Part shown: piece after piece, positions 1 to 8,843 of the stretch
Layout of the letters: each line of letters starts with the position of its first letter
Numbering within the stretch: the first letter of the stretch is position 1
Assembly (NCBI RefSeq): GCF_020216025.1
Contig: NZ_JAIWNC010000046.1
Coordinates: forward strand, 1 to 64,000
Reading direction: 5' to 3'
Length of the DNA stretch: 64,000 nucleotides
Source of the DNA: Jidongwangia harbinensis
GTDB taxonomy: Bacteria > Actinomycetota > Actinomycetes > Mycobacteriales > Micromonosporaceae
Made by a program: the position numbers and the translations under genes
Notes under the pieces: model-generated
Told to the model about the DNA's origin: nothing
What the model saw: the letters and a program-made list of their open reading frames with translations, nothing else
Databases searched by the model: none

Positions 1-69
1 GCGCACCAACTCGACCGCATCCCGCCGAAACTCCTGCGTGTACTTCGACGGACGTCCCAACGGGGACAC
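1..69 (-). CDS. IS3-family transposase OrfA, N-terminus only (cut by window edge)
   Basis: The minus strand encodes 23 codons from a GTG at 69, reading GRPSKYTQEFRRDAVELV in its core. This is the typical start of the helix-turn-helix OrfA (COG2963) of IS3 elements, which binds the IS ends. A GAGGAAGG ribosome-binding site sits just upstream at about 71-78. The remaining OrfA helix-turn-helix and the OrfB DDE integrase domain would lie left of the window, so completeness cannot be judged. Confidence 0.7.
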   Translation of the reverse strand, partial: MSPLGRPSKYTQEFRRDAVELVR

Positions 70-121
70 CCCTTCCTCTGGACTCAAGATCCAGTCTCAG
101 GGTGTCCACACCTCCGGGGGA
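1..121 (-). mobile_element. Terminal fragment of an IS3-family insertion sequence
   Basis: The window opens inside an IS. An OrfA start lies at 69 on the minus strand. Upstream of it, the run reading GGTGTGGACACCCTGAGAC on the minus strand (about 88-106) resembles the end region of actinobacterial IS3 elements. The exact outer end is not certain because the other end lies outside the window. The boundary at about 121 is an estimate. Confidence 0.5.
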
Positions 122-207
122 AGCCCACCCCTTCGGAAGCGGAGATTGGGCTGAGCCTAAAGGTGCAGCCCCGTGGCGACACGCTGGTCACCAAGGGCGT
201 TAGCGCG

Positions 208-267
208 CGGATAATTCGCAGTACTGTGCGGCGTTATCCGAAGGGAGCACTAGTTCCGGAATTATCC
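208..267. repeat. Cluster of short inverted repeats (CGGATAA/TTATCCG and GGATAATTC/GAATTATCC)
   Basis: CGGATAA at 208-214 pairs with TTATCCG at 234-240. GGATAATTC at 209-217 pairs with GAATTATCC at 259-267. The spacing recalls recombinase subsites but no recombinase gene is nearby. The rest of 122-360, between the two IS remnants, shows no credible gene. Confidence 0.4.
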
Positions 268-369
268 TGGCACGAGTCGGTTGGATTCCTGTCGCACGGC
301 CAGTGGCCGACGCGCTTATCTGCGCCGATGCACGAAATGCGGATGTGGTGGGTAGGGCGACTAGCTTGA

Positions 370-1830
370 GTTTAGCCCGTGCGGCGTGGTCAGGGTTATG
401 TGTTTCTCGGGTTGGCTTCTGCGCTGGTGACGATATGGACGTCGTGGCGGTTGGCTGGCCGGTGGTTGCGGTGGCCGGATGGGCGTTCAAGCCTGGCCGG
501 AGGGTTTCGGTGCGGCGGCGGGACTGCTGGTTTTGCCGCGCAAGTACCAAACGCTCGTCGGATGCGAGCTGGAGTAAGCCGCTCGGCTGGTGCGGGGCGT
601 TCCCCTGGGACGGCGCAAATCGGCGACGGCGCCGCGGGCAAGTCGCAGCTGGGTGCAAGCGGTCAGGACAAGCCAGGCCCGGCGGCCGGGTCACGCAGTT
701 TCGGGCGGGTCCAGCCGAGAGTTTGTTTGAGCATGCGGAAGGTGCGCTCGATGTCGAAACGGCGCAGGGACGCCCCCCTGCTAGGCCAGGTAGACCTCGC
801 TGATGTCGGCCGTCGGGGTGTGACCACCAGAGCCGGACCGGTTACGCGGTGGCACCGGACGGAAGACGGTCAGCTCAGCAGGATCACAGTGCCTTGGACG
901 ATGGGTAGCGGGCCGTGTTCGCTGGTCCAGGCGGTGCGATGAGTCATCGAGGATGCAGCCGATGCCAGGCCCGGACGGTCGCAGTGCCGTAGAGGCGGGT
1001 GTCAGTGGTGGTGGCTGCGTCCGGGGTGCCCCAGCTGGCCGGATCGCCGAAGACGAACTCGGCGCCGGTCGCGGTGGACGGCCGGTCGTCTCTGGTAATG
1101 CGGCGGTACGGCTCGCGCACGACGTGGTCAGAACGCATCCGGACCAGGACATCGCCGGCAGGTCGGCGAGCAGGAACGCCCGGAGACCGTCGTAGCCGGC
1201 GCGACGAGGCGGTCCGCTCCCGCGTCCGCGGCGGCCTGCTGGTCCTCGACGATCCATATGTCGTGGTCGTCGGGCTTCCACTGGCCGCTGATCAGCCGTT
1301 CGACCACGTGACGGAGTTGGCCGGCAGTGGCGGCGGCGTAGCGGGGGCCAGCCTGCGAGTGTCCAGCGGCGCGGTTGACGAGCTGTGGCCGTTCTCCAAG
1401 GCGGTGACTACGAAGTACGCCAGCCTGGAACCCTGATGTGGGTGTCCTTGCCGCGACCGTAGGTGTGGCAGGGCAGCCGCTGCGGTGAGGTGTGCCCTCC
1501 GGTGGCAGCCGGCAAGTCGCATTCGACCGCGAGAATGATCCGTCCGTGCGCGGCCCGGGGGCACCGCGACTGCGGTCAGGGCGGTCCGCACCCGGTTGAC
1601 GTTGTCCGACCCAAGCTGAGTGCCGCATGCAGCGAGCCGTGGCTCCGCCGATGCTCACCCGCGAGCGACAACTCGACCACCAACCCCACTGGCCTGTCGC
1701 CGCACAGCAATGCGTCCACCAGCTCAAACAATGCATCCGCCCGCGTGGTCAGACAACGGTGGAACTCCCGCCGGAACGCCGTCAACCGCCCGACACTGTC
1801 AGCTGGCACAGCCTCATGCGCACTGATCAC
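370..1830 (-). pseudogene. DDE transposase remnant (NF041680/IS701-like family), multiply frameshifted
   Basis: The start, a GTG at 1830, gives an N-terminus containing AHEAVPADSVGRLTAFRREF, typical of a transposase family common in Streptomyces and relatives. Later blocks of the same protein appear in other minus-strand frames. These include a VVERLI...GQWKP segment near 1280-1320, GEFVFGDPASWGTPDA-like sequence near 1010-1065, and LRRFDIERTFRMLKQTLGW near 710-765, followed by a basic C-terminus near 400-640. The order is correct for one transposase, so the gene has been inactivated by indels rather than rearranged. The family name is from memory and moderately sure; the transposase call is firm. 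Confidence 0.75.
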
Positions 1831-1832
1831 TA

Positions 1833-1942
1833 ACAGCCCTTGATGTGGATCTTATTCCTAGATAACAAGATAATCAATAAAGGCTGTCTTTGTGATCAAC
1901 CAGGGGTCGATGCAACCCAGCCACACGGAAAACTCAAGTTAG
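1833..1942. repeat. IS right-end segment, copy 1 (related to 8844-8957)
   Basis: This 110-bp stretch starts ACAGCCCTTG and ends in the IS inverted repeat. It aligns along its whole length, with substitutions and small indels, to 8844-8957 in the same orientation. It keeps a hairpin pairing ACAGCCCTT (1833-1841) with AAAGGCTGT (1879-1887) just upstream of the transposase start. Confidence 0.75.
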
Positions 1943-1945
1943 TAC

Positions 1946-2809
1946 TTACGCGGCTCCGGGCCACCCGGCGTCGCCGTTAATCAAGGGCGGCGCGAAGGAG
2001 CGTAGGACGGGTTGGAGGGATGTGATGCCTGGACGCAGGGCGGCTGGTGGCACGTCGAAGCGGCACGATTCCCACCTTCCTGACATACCGTGGTCGGTCG
2101 GCGCCTCGGAAGCCATCCACGTGCGGCTCACCGTAGCTATGGCGGCGATCCTGTCGTCTGTGTCAAGTCGTACCGCAACCAGTTGCCATGATGGGTCGCG
2201 GCGCATGACTTCGTACTCATTGCGTGACAGGTAAATCTTAAGGCGGCTCCGCCGAAGCGTGGCCTTCACCTCGATGTGCAATGCGTAGTACGCAGCATTG
2301 ATGGCTATGTCATAGCCATATCCGTCGGATACCGCTGCGACGTGGTCGACGTCCGCATCGACGGAATCACGTAACAACTCTACGAGGGCTGCTTCCCCAG
2401 CCATGCCAACCCGAGCTCGTTCCGCTGTTTCGACCTTTCCCCATGCCGCGATGACATGCGCGAACGCCGTGGCTAGGGGTAAGCCGAGGATCTCGGCGGC
2501 GCGAACGGCATCATCCGGCAGCTCGTCGGGTGAGCGCACCAGGTCGCCGGCATCTCTTAGCCAGTGGCTGCCGCCGTGCGTGACGGTCGCGGTGAAGACG
2601 CGTTGAGCAGCGGGCAGCGGGCTGTGCAGATCGTTCAGTAGGCCTGTTTCTCCCAGCCAGGCGTATGCGGCCTCGTACTGCGTAGGCGTGATGTCGCTAA
2701 ACTCCCGGTGATTTGTGAATAGCGCACGACAGCGTGCCGCACTGGACGGCGGCAGACGTTCCAGCCACCGAACAGCCGCACGTAGCACCGGCTCAGGCGG
2801 TGTAGGCAC
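1946..2809 (-). CDS. DUF3883-domain protein, PD-(D/E)xK nuclease-like
   Basis: This is a 287-aa protein. The N-terminal 120 residues look helical. The C-terminal half carries a DUF3883 (NO VEIN C-terminal) pattern: G138-E139, then GYDIAI with D167, then HIEVKAT with E180 and K182, then YLSRNEYE. This D...ExK spacing is that of restriction-endonuclease-fold enzymes, so cleavage or binding of DNA is likely but unproven. It is the last gene of a tight three-gene operon. Its ATG lies 17 nt inside the end of the upstream SNF2 helicase gene, so translation is probably coupled. DUF3883 proteins are often found beside helicases in defence loci. Base composition is less GC-rich than the core genes to the right. 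Confidence 0.7.
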   Translation of the reverse strand: MPTPPEPVLRAAVRWLERLPPSSAARCRALFTNHREFSDITPTQYEAAYAWLGETGLLNDLHSPLPAAQRVFTATVTHGGSHWLRDAGDLVRSPDELPDDAVRAAEILGLPLATAFAHVIAAWGKVETAERARVGMAGEAALVELLRDSVDADVDHVAAVSDGYGYDIAINAAYYALHIEVKATLRRSRLKIYLSRNEYEVMRRDPSWQLVAVRLDTDDRIAAIATVSRTWMASEAPTDHGMSGRWESCRFDVPPAALRPGITSLQPVLRSFAPPLINGDAGWPGAA

Positions 2810-4622
2810 GAAGGTGCCCCATCAGTGCTTGCAGGTCTCGGTTGTCGAGGCCCGCACCCGCGGAGGGTTCCTCCTCGAGGTCGGCCAGGCGTTGGACGGC
2901 CGCGTCGTCAAGGATGCGACCCATAAACTTCAACTTGTCGCTCAGCCGCTGTTCCACGACCTCGTCGATGGTGCCCTCGGTTGCCAAGACCGTGATGCGG
3001 GTTTCCACATCTGGCGCCAATCCTAACCGGTGGATACGATCCAGACTCTGCAAGAATCGGCCAGCGGCGAAATCACGATCAACATATACGGCATCGTGAC
3101 ATTCGTGATGCAGGCTGATTCCCTCGCCGAGCGTCGCCGGATTGGAAAGCAAGACGGCGCAGGAGGGGTCCGCCCGAAAACGTTGGATCTCTGTGTCGCG
3201 GTCTTCGGTGCCGCCATGGACGACGGCAGGCCCGAACTCCCGGAGTACCTCTCGCAAGGTGTTCAAGCTGCGGATGAATGTGGACCAGACCAACGTCTTG
3301 CGGCCCCGGCTCGCATTAGCTGCAACGATTGCCAGGGTCTCTTGGTACTTCGGCGACATCTCATAGCTAGGAAGATCGCGCATTAGAGCCGACAACGGGG
3401 TGCCGTCGGGAACGCTGAGCGGCGGTACTTGATACATGAGAGGCTCGTACCGGGTCGTACCCACAGACAGTAGTGCGGGACTGGTGGCCGCCATGAGCAT
3501 GTAGACCACGATCTTGCCGATGGCCTGGATGTCGTCTGCGGCATCCGTTATACGGGCGGAGAAGCGCCCGAGCAACGCCTCGTAAATCTCTTGGTGAAGC
3601 GGCGGCATTACAAGCGGGCGGAGGGTTGTTGTCACGGGAGGCAAGCCCAGCTCTGTCTTCGTCGTCCGGGAGAACAACGGCTTAAGTACGCGGCTGGCTT
3701 CCACCAAGTCCCCCCCAGCGACCGCCTGGATGACCTTTTGCCGCCCGTGCCCGGGCCAGACGAAACTGAAGAGATTCTCCAGATCCTTGACGCCGTTCGG
3801 CGCCGGAGTGCCGGTCAGGATCAACCGGCGCCGTGCCCGCGGGCCCAAGGAAAGGCAGGCAGCGCCATATGTGCCCTCGGCCCCCAGCTTCATCCGGTGG
3901 GCCTCATCAAGTAGCAGTAAGGACGGACGGTCAGCGAGCCAGCCGCCGAGCTCATTCACAGCGCCATCGAGGCGCTCGTAGTTGATGATAAGTACGTCGG
4001 CGGCGGGATCTATGGGCCGAGAGAACACTTCCATGTGCAGAGGATCCTTCAGGCACATCAGATTCTCATCGTGCCAGGCGTCATAGCATGACTTCGGCCC
4101 GACGATGAGTAGTCGCTGCACCTGCCCGGCGTGCCGCAGTGCTTCGAAGACGGCGAGTCCAACCCGGGTCTTACCAGCGCCTGGGACTGAGAAATTCGCT
4201 CCGTGACGCAGCGAGAGGAGCTTCGCAGTATCCCGTCGCTGGAAATCTGTCAGGTGCCCAACCCAATTGGGCCCCAAGACACCAGGAATCTCGCAAGGCT
4301 GTACCCCGCTATCTGGGACATCACCGGCTTCTAGGTGGTGGGCGACAGTCTGAGCATCAGCCGCAGAGCCAGACGCGAGCGCTGCTAGCTGTGGCTCCCA
4401 CGTGACACTGTGCGCGGCGGGCCAGCCGGTGAGTGTCGCCAGATTGGTCAGGAGGTCGTCGATGTCGATGTCCATCGTTGACGGCGATCGCTGGACGCTC
4501 GAGCGAAATCGCAGTGCCAGGCGCCGGAGGGCCGTCTCGAAACCGCGACCAGAGCGCAGCCGTGCAGTCGTCACCGTGTCACCGAATTCGATCCGCAGAC
4601 TTGGTATGGGACTGTCGGTCAC
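2793..4622 (-). CDS. SNF2-family DEAH-box helicase/translocase
   Basis: 609 aa from a GTG at 4622. Residues 1-120 form an unknown N-terminal domain. A Q-motif-like TDFQRRD (125-131) precedes Walker A GAGKT (148-152). Then come DEAH (239-242), LTGTPAPNG (motif III, 269-277), NPATLGEGISL (motif V, near 494-504) and QSLDRIHRLG (motif VI, 525-534). All core SNF2 motifs are intact, so it should be an active dsDNA-dependent ATPase. An ORF upstream of 4622 overlaps the previous gene; I chose the GTG one nucleotide after the ParB-like stop because AGGAG sits at the right distance. The 3' end overlaps the DUF3883 gene by 17 nt. It is compact and does not match the DISARM DrmD arrangement I know, nor a chromatin-type SNF2. 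Confidence 0.85.
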   Translation of the reverse strand: MTDSPIPSLRIEFGDTVTTARLRSGRGFETALRRLALRFRSSVQRSPSTMDIDIDDLLTNLATLTGWPAAHSVTWEPQLAALASGSAADAQTVAHHLEAGDVPDSGVQPCEIPGVLGPNWVGHLTDFQRRDTAKLLSLRHGANFSVPGAGKTRVGLAVFEALRHAGQVQRLLIVGPKSCYDAWHDENLMCLKDPLHMEVFSRPIDPAADVLIINYERLDGAVNELGGWLADRPSLLLLDEAHRMKLGAEGTYGAACLSLGPRARRRLILTGTPAPNGVKDLENLFSFVWPGHGRQKVIQAVAGGDLVEASRVLKPLFSRTTKTELGLPPVTTTLRPLVMPPLHQEIYEALLGRFSARITDAADDIQAIGKIVVYMLMAATSPALLSVGTTRYEPLMYQVPPLSVPDGTPLSALMRDLPSYEMSPKYQETLAIVAANASRGRKTLVWSTFIRSLNTLREVLREFGPAVVHGGTEDRDTEIQRFRADPSCAVLLSNPATLGEGISLHHECHDAVYVDRDFAAGRFLQSLDRIHRLGLAPDVETRITVLATEGTIDEVVEQRLSDKLKFMGRILDDAAVQRLADLEEEPSAGAGLDNRDLQALMGHLRAYTA

Positions 4623-4623
4623 G

Positions 4624-6033
4624 TCAACGCTCCTGGGAGGCTTCCAGCAGCCAGGCGACGCCATCACCGGGCGAGCTAAATGCGCGGCCGGCGTGCTTGG
4701 CAAGCCGCGCCAGGCTTGCTCGCAGGGTCAGCAATGCGTCGTCGAAGGCGTCCTCGTCGAGCGCCCGCTTGGCCCTGGCTTCCGCAAACTCTGCTGCACA
4801 TTGATTCACGTAATCAGCTGCGTCGGTGAGCCGCTCAGTGACGACAACCTGCCGTTTCTGCAACTGCGCGTTCTGACCGGCCAGCTTGACCGCCGCGTCG
4901 AAAGTCTTGCGCGCCGTCTTCATAAGGCCGTCCGCCTCGGCTACGGCGGCGGGCGCGATCTTCTCGCCGGCGCGTGCCTTCGCGCTCGCCTGCAGCAGCG
5001 AGTCAGTTAGCGCACGCGTCGTCTTGACTACCGGGCTGGCGTCCTGCACTGCTACGCCCGGAAGCCCCGGAATGCTAACCGTGGCCCCTTCCTGGACCGC
5101 AGGGCGCAGATCATTGGGCAGCCGCTCGCTGAGATACCGCGTGTGGAAGTCGGCCTCGGCGAGCCGCACGGACGTCTTCGGGTAGTTCAGGACCACCATG
5201 GCAAGCCGGGTTTCCTTCAGCTGCTCCGCGGCGTCGGGATTACTCTTAGCCAGCTTGGTGTAATCGCGGTAGAGCTCTCGGAGCTTCTCCTGATGGTCCT
5301 CGAAGTCCACCTCTCGTAGTGCAACGCCATCACCAGCCACGCTGCGGTCGATGGCATCCTTGATGAGCTGGTAAACCCAGCGATCCTGATGCAGGGTCGT
5401 CGTTTTGATGTTGAAGTCGCGTGCGACGTCTTCTTCCCGGCGCCCGCTCGCGAGTTCGTCTTCGACGGCGATGAGCCGGTTGATGTAGGAGTACTCGCGG
5501 CGCTTGTCGCGTCGCAGCTGCAGAGCTAGCTCCACGGCGTTGATATCGCGCCGCGACGTGTCCGCCGGGAGCACACCGACGCGGATGTTCTTAACGCCAA
5601 GGTCTCGTAGGGCGGCGCACCGGGTATTCCCATCCACCAGGATCCCGTTCGGGCTGGTAATTCCAGGTTCTTTCTGCCCGAAGTCCTCGAGTTCCTCCTT
5701 CAGCGCCGTGTAGTCGGGATCAACCTGATCAGGGTTCGAGGGCTTCCGCGTCAGCAGGTGGTGCAGGTACTGCTGCGCCGCCTCGCTCCATGGCTCCTCT
5801 TCGAGGATCCGGTTCCGCTCCAGGTCAAGCGTCCGCTGCGCCCGGATGCGGTGGGTGTCGGGGTTGAAGTACAGCATGTCGACGGGCATGGAAATCACGT
5901 GAAGGTGCCGCTGCTCACCTCGCCAATCCACCGTCACCTTGGCACCGTTGTCCGCCATCACCTGCTTGAGCCGCTCTTCTACGAGCGAGCGGATGTTCTC
6001 ACTCTCCGGCGGAGCGCCGAAATCTGCGGACAT
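4624..6033 (-). CDS. ParB/sulfiredoxin-fold domain protein
   Basis: 469 aa, starting at the ATG at 6033, which has a GGGAGG site at 6041-6046; in-frame codons further upstream lack one. Residues 45-160 hold a ParB N-terminal (sulfiredoxin-fold) domain with the signature GILVDGNTRCAALRDLG at 130-146, where DGNTR is the nucleotide-binding motif. Residues 180-230 resemble the helix-turn-helix that follows it in ParB. The C-terminal 200 residues are helical and unassigned. ParB proteins use this fold to bind CTP and clamp DNA; related folds in defence and plasmid systems act as nucleases or sensors. There is no parA nearby, and the gene is translationally linked (1-nt gap) to the SNF2 helicase, so chromosome segregation is unlikely. 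It is first in the operon. Confidence 0.75.
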   Translation of the reverse strand: MSADFGAPPESENIRSLVEERLKQVMADNGAKVTVDWRGEQRHLHVISMPVDMLYFNPDTHRIRAQRTLDLERNRILEEEPWSEAAQQYLHHLLTRKPSNPDQVDPDYTALKEELEDFGQKEPGITSPNGILVDGNTRCAALRDLGVKNIRVGVLPADTSRRDINAVELALQLRRDKRREYSYINRLIAVEDELASGRREEDVARDFNIKTTTLHQDRWVYQLIKDAIDRSVAGDGVALREVDFEDHQEKLRELYRDYTKLAKSNPDAAEQLKETRLAMVVLNYPKTSVRLAEADFHTRYLSERLPNDLRPAVQEGATVSIPGLPGVAVQDASPVVKTTRALTDSLLQASAKARAGEKIAPAAVAEADGLMKTARKTFDAAVKLAGQNAQLQKRQVVVTERLTDAADYVNQCAAEFAEARAKRALDEDAFDDALLTLRASLARLAKHAGRAFSSPGDGVAWLLEASQER

Positions 6034-6144
6034 GTTCGAGCCTCCCGGGACCTGTGCCACTTGCTTCATGCATGATGGCACCACCCACTGACATTTCCGC
6101 AGGCAACCCGCAGCGGTCATGTGCCGTGCGACGGAGGGGGCATA
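6034..6144. promoter_or_regulatory. Divergent promoter region of the cassette with a TCATGCATGA palindrome
   Basis: These 111 bp separate the three-gene minus-strand operon from the plus-strand CxxC protein gene and must hold both promoters. A perfect 10-bp palindrome, TCATGCATGA, lies at 6066-6075 and could be an operator. I see no convincing -35/-10 pair. Confidence 0.4.
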
Positions 6145-6834
6145 GTGGATCTTCCACCCTGGAACAGTCCAGACCTTGGGGGCGGCACGATGGTTCGCGC
6201 TGCGCTATGGCTGGTGCAGGAGGTGGGCGAAGGCAACACCTTCACCAAAGAACAGCTACGGCTCGCGTTTCCTGGCGTCAGCCAGGCTGACCGAAGACTC
6301 CGAGACCTCCGGGCCTATCGGTGGTCAATCCTCACCAGTACGGAGGATGCTTCCCTTCTAAGGGAGGAACAGCGCTTTATCTGTGCCGGCGTACCGGTGT
6401 GGGACCCAGCTGCCCGCCGGGCAGCCGCACCACACACCACAATGTCAGCGAAGGAGAAGCAGGCCGCGCTGAGCCGGGACGACTACATGTGTACAATATG
6501 TGGCATATCCGGCGGTGAGTCCTACCCTGACGACCCTACCCAGACCGGCGTGCTTTCGGTGAGCCGTCGCGCGACGCTGCTCCCTAATGGCAGTGAACGC
6601 CTGATGCTGGTCACGGAATGCAAGCGGTGCCGCGCTGGCTCGGGCCCGTCGCCGGTCCGGGCGGATGAGGTGCTGAGCACAATAGAGGCCCTGGACGATG
6701 ACGAGCGTCGTCAACTGAAGCGTTGGATGGACAGGGGGCGGAGGGTTCCGACTCCTTTGGATCAGGCATGGAGCTCCTACAGAAGGCTGCCGCCGGACGC
6801 AAGAGATGAGATCCGCCGCTGTTTAGACATCTGA
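6145..6834 (+). CDS. Winged-helix plus CxxC/CxxC protein, degenerate HNH-like
   Basis: 229 aa from the GTG at 6145, preceded by GGAGG at 6133-6137. Residues 20-85 look like a winged helix (KEQLRLAFPGVSQADRRLRDL). Residues 110-170 contain CTIC (116-119) and CKRC (159-162), the zinc-binding pairs that bracket an HNH fold. The segment between them reads LSVSRRATLLPNG, so the usual catalytic DH and N..H residues are missing. It may bind DNA through zinc without cutting it, or be an HNH variant with unrecognised chemistry. It is divergently transcribed from the ParB-SNF2-DUF3883 operon, which suggests a regulator or sensor for it. Function is inferred. Confidence 0.6.
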   Translation: MDLPPWNSPDLGGGTMVRAALWLVQEVGEGNTFTKEQLRLAFPGVSQADRRLRDLRAYRWSILTSTEDASLLREEQRFICAGVPVWDPAARRAAAPHTTMSAKEKQAALSRDDYMCTICGISGGESYPDDPTQTGVLSVSRRATLLPNGSERLMLVTECKRCRAGSGPSPVRADEVLSTIEALDDDERRQLKRWMDRGRRVPTPLDQAWSSYRRLPPDARDEIRRCLDI

Positions 6835-7162
6835 ACACATATTCGCCAGTCCGTCCGTTTTGGTCCCGCGAGACGGTGTGCAACGCGAGGCGGACAGGAA
6901 TGGAACAGCGGTAGATTCGCGAGCGCCGAGACCCTTGATCGCGGCTTTGTAGAGCACATGGTGCCCGTCGGGTCCGCATCATTGAGGCCCACGGCAGGCC
7001 AGCATGTTCCATCGGACAAAGCCGGTCGCCGACGTACCCTCTAATCACTCACGCCCCACAGCTGACTGACTGCCGGGGCATAGAACACGAGCCCGATGAG
7101 GCGCAGCTGCCGCGGCCGCCAGTGCGGCGCTACAAACGTCGAGATCGACATAGCGCTGTGCC
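6835..7162. other. Intergenic, no gene recognised
   Basis: These 328 bp lie between the cassette and the IS1380 element. Open frames here have no recognisable protein and poor codon bias. No clear terminator hairpin or repeat was seen. Confidence 0.4.
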
Positions 7163-8843
7163 CTAGCCTCCGTCTTTCATCAAGCGGCGCGGCGTGTGTT
7201 CGTGGGTGGTCGCGGTGTTTGGTTTCGGTGGTGCTGGGCGTGGACGGGTGGTATCGCCCGGTCGTGGGCTGGGTTTCTCCGTGGGTCCTGGTCGGGTGGG
7301 CGGTGGATTCTGGTGTCAGGTAACGGGTTCGGGTAGCGCGGCGAGGCGTTCGAAGGCTCGGATGAGGTGGTTGGTCCAGGGCCAGTCGGCGGCGATGCGC
7401 AGGGTGGCGGTGCGGGCGGTGCGGGTGATTCTCGCGGCGACGTGCAGCAGCCGGTAGCGCAGTTTTTTCGGTTCGGCGGCGGCCAGGGCGCCGTCCAGCA
7501 GCAGGTGCTGGGTCCAGCTGAGTAGGTCGATGCCGGTCAGGGCGAGTTCGAGCCAGGCGGCGTTGATCGCGAACTGTCGGGACGGGAACCGGCCGAGGCC
7601 GGTGGTCTTGCCGGTGCGGATGCGGTCCTCGACGCGGGCGTGGCAGCGGTGCCGGACTTCGAGGAACTGGATCGAGCCTGCGCCGTGTGGTGTGTCGGCG
7701 GCGAAGACTTGGTGGCGCATCCCGTTGATCTGGTCGAACAAGGTCAGTTGCGCGCCGGGGTGCGGGCGTTCCCGGCGGCAGATCAGCCTCGTGCCGGCCG
7801 GGAACGCCGCCAGCACGGCGGAGTCGAGGTAGTCGGTGAGTTCGACCAGTTCCGCGCCGTCGCGCAGGCTGCCGTCGCCGTCGAGCGCCGCCACGCAGTC
7901 GCAGGCGGCGGTGATCGCGGCCCGGACCGGTGTGGTGATCGCGACGCCGACGGAGAACTCGGTGTCGATTCCGTGTTCGCGCAGGCCGCGGATGTGGGCG
8001 AGGAACTCGTAGCTGCTGCCCGCCGAGTCGGACCGGATGAGGATCGGGCTGCCGTAGCGATAGGCGTCCGGGACATGGTGCAGGGCTTGGCCGAGGACGG
8101 TGACGTGATCGGTGGCGGTGTTGCTGCCGGCGTTGCCCGGCCGCAGCATCCCGGCCAGGGCCTCACCGGTGGCGTCGAGGACACACAGCAGCGGGTGATA
8201 GCCGAAGCTGTGTTTCCAGGTCGGGGCCGCCGCTTGCTTCTCCGAGTGCGTCAGCGCGATCGTCGCGTCGATGTCCAGCACGAACCCGGGCAGCGCCCGG
8301 CCGAGGACCGTGGTCGCCGGCAACGAGCCGCGCGTGTCGACCGGTTGCAGCCAGGCCAGTTCCCGCGCGGCGGCGCGAGCCGCCCGCAACCGGGCCAGGG
8401 CCGCGATGTCGATCGCGTCGAGCACCCGCCACGCGGTCGGATCCGAGGCCACGCGCCCGGACAGGCCGGTCTGCTGCCGCAACACCGCCAAATCCGCGAT
8501 GGCCTCACCGCCGTCAGCCAACAGCACCGCCAGATCAACCGCGACACGGCCCGGCTCATGCGCCGGACGGCGAACCCGGTCCAGTCCAAGCGCCTGAACG
8601 AAACCGCTGGTCAGCTCCGTCTTGTCAGCGAGATCGGTGAGCAGCCGGGTGCTGGCAGACCAACCACACCGCGAGCCCCACCGGCGACGACAACCTTCGG
8701 GCGCGTACGAGTACTCTGCACTCTGAAGGTGCCTTCCGTGCGGGACGATCTTGACTCTAGACAAGCCAGATCATCCCAGATCAGAAGCACTTTCGCGTTC
8801 CCCGGCCCCGCCGCCCCCGCCCTTACTGAAGGCGCGAGGCTAG
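7163..8843 (-). mobile_element. IS1380-family insertion sequence
   Basis: The element is about 1.68 kb with one transposase gene on the minus strand. Candidate ends begin CTAGCCTC at 7163-7170 and, on the minus strand, CTAGCCTC at 8843-8836. Similarity continues imperfectly inward (TTCATCAAG versus TTCAGTAAG). No matching target duplication was found. On its right it abuts a fragment of a different IS end at 8844, so it probably inserted into, and helped delete, an older element. Confidence 0.75.
7316..8721 (-). pseudogene. IS1380-family DDE transposase, frameshifted near its N-terminus
   Basis: From about 8655 down to 7316 one frame encodes the IS1380 DDE_1 transposase: STRLLTDLADKTELT, then VLDIDATIALTHSEKQ with the first catalytic Asp, RSDSAG, and a C-terminal helical end. 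The family's usual N-terminus sits in another frame, where VQSTRTRPKVVVAGGARGVV can be read from a GTG at 8721. The two frames meet near 8659. There GGTCTGCC looks like a one-base loss from the expected GGTCATGCC. The in-frame ORF up to 8764 would start with TTG and an unrelated sequence. The transposase is therefore probably inactive unless frameshifting rescues it. Confidence 0.75.

Larger units (their letters stand above)
361..1942 (-). mobile_element. Decayed insertion sequence with recognisable terminal inverted repeats
   Basis: The left end begins CTAGCTTGAGTTTAGCCCGTG at 361. The right end, read on the minus strand from 1942, begins CTAACTTGAGTTTTCCGTGTG. The two match at most of the first 13 positions. 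Between them lies one transposase gene broken into several frames on the minus strand. The upstream end (1833-1942) is similar to 8844-8957, another copy of the same IS end. No clear target duplication flanks the element. The full length of about 1.58 kb suits a single-gene DDE element. Confidence 0.75.

Noticed and set aside
1946..6834. Assignment of the cassette to DISARM or a ParABS partition locus
   Set aside because: There is no drmB/drmC, no methyltransferase and no parA, and the helicase-DUF3883 coupling is different from both.
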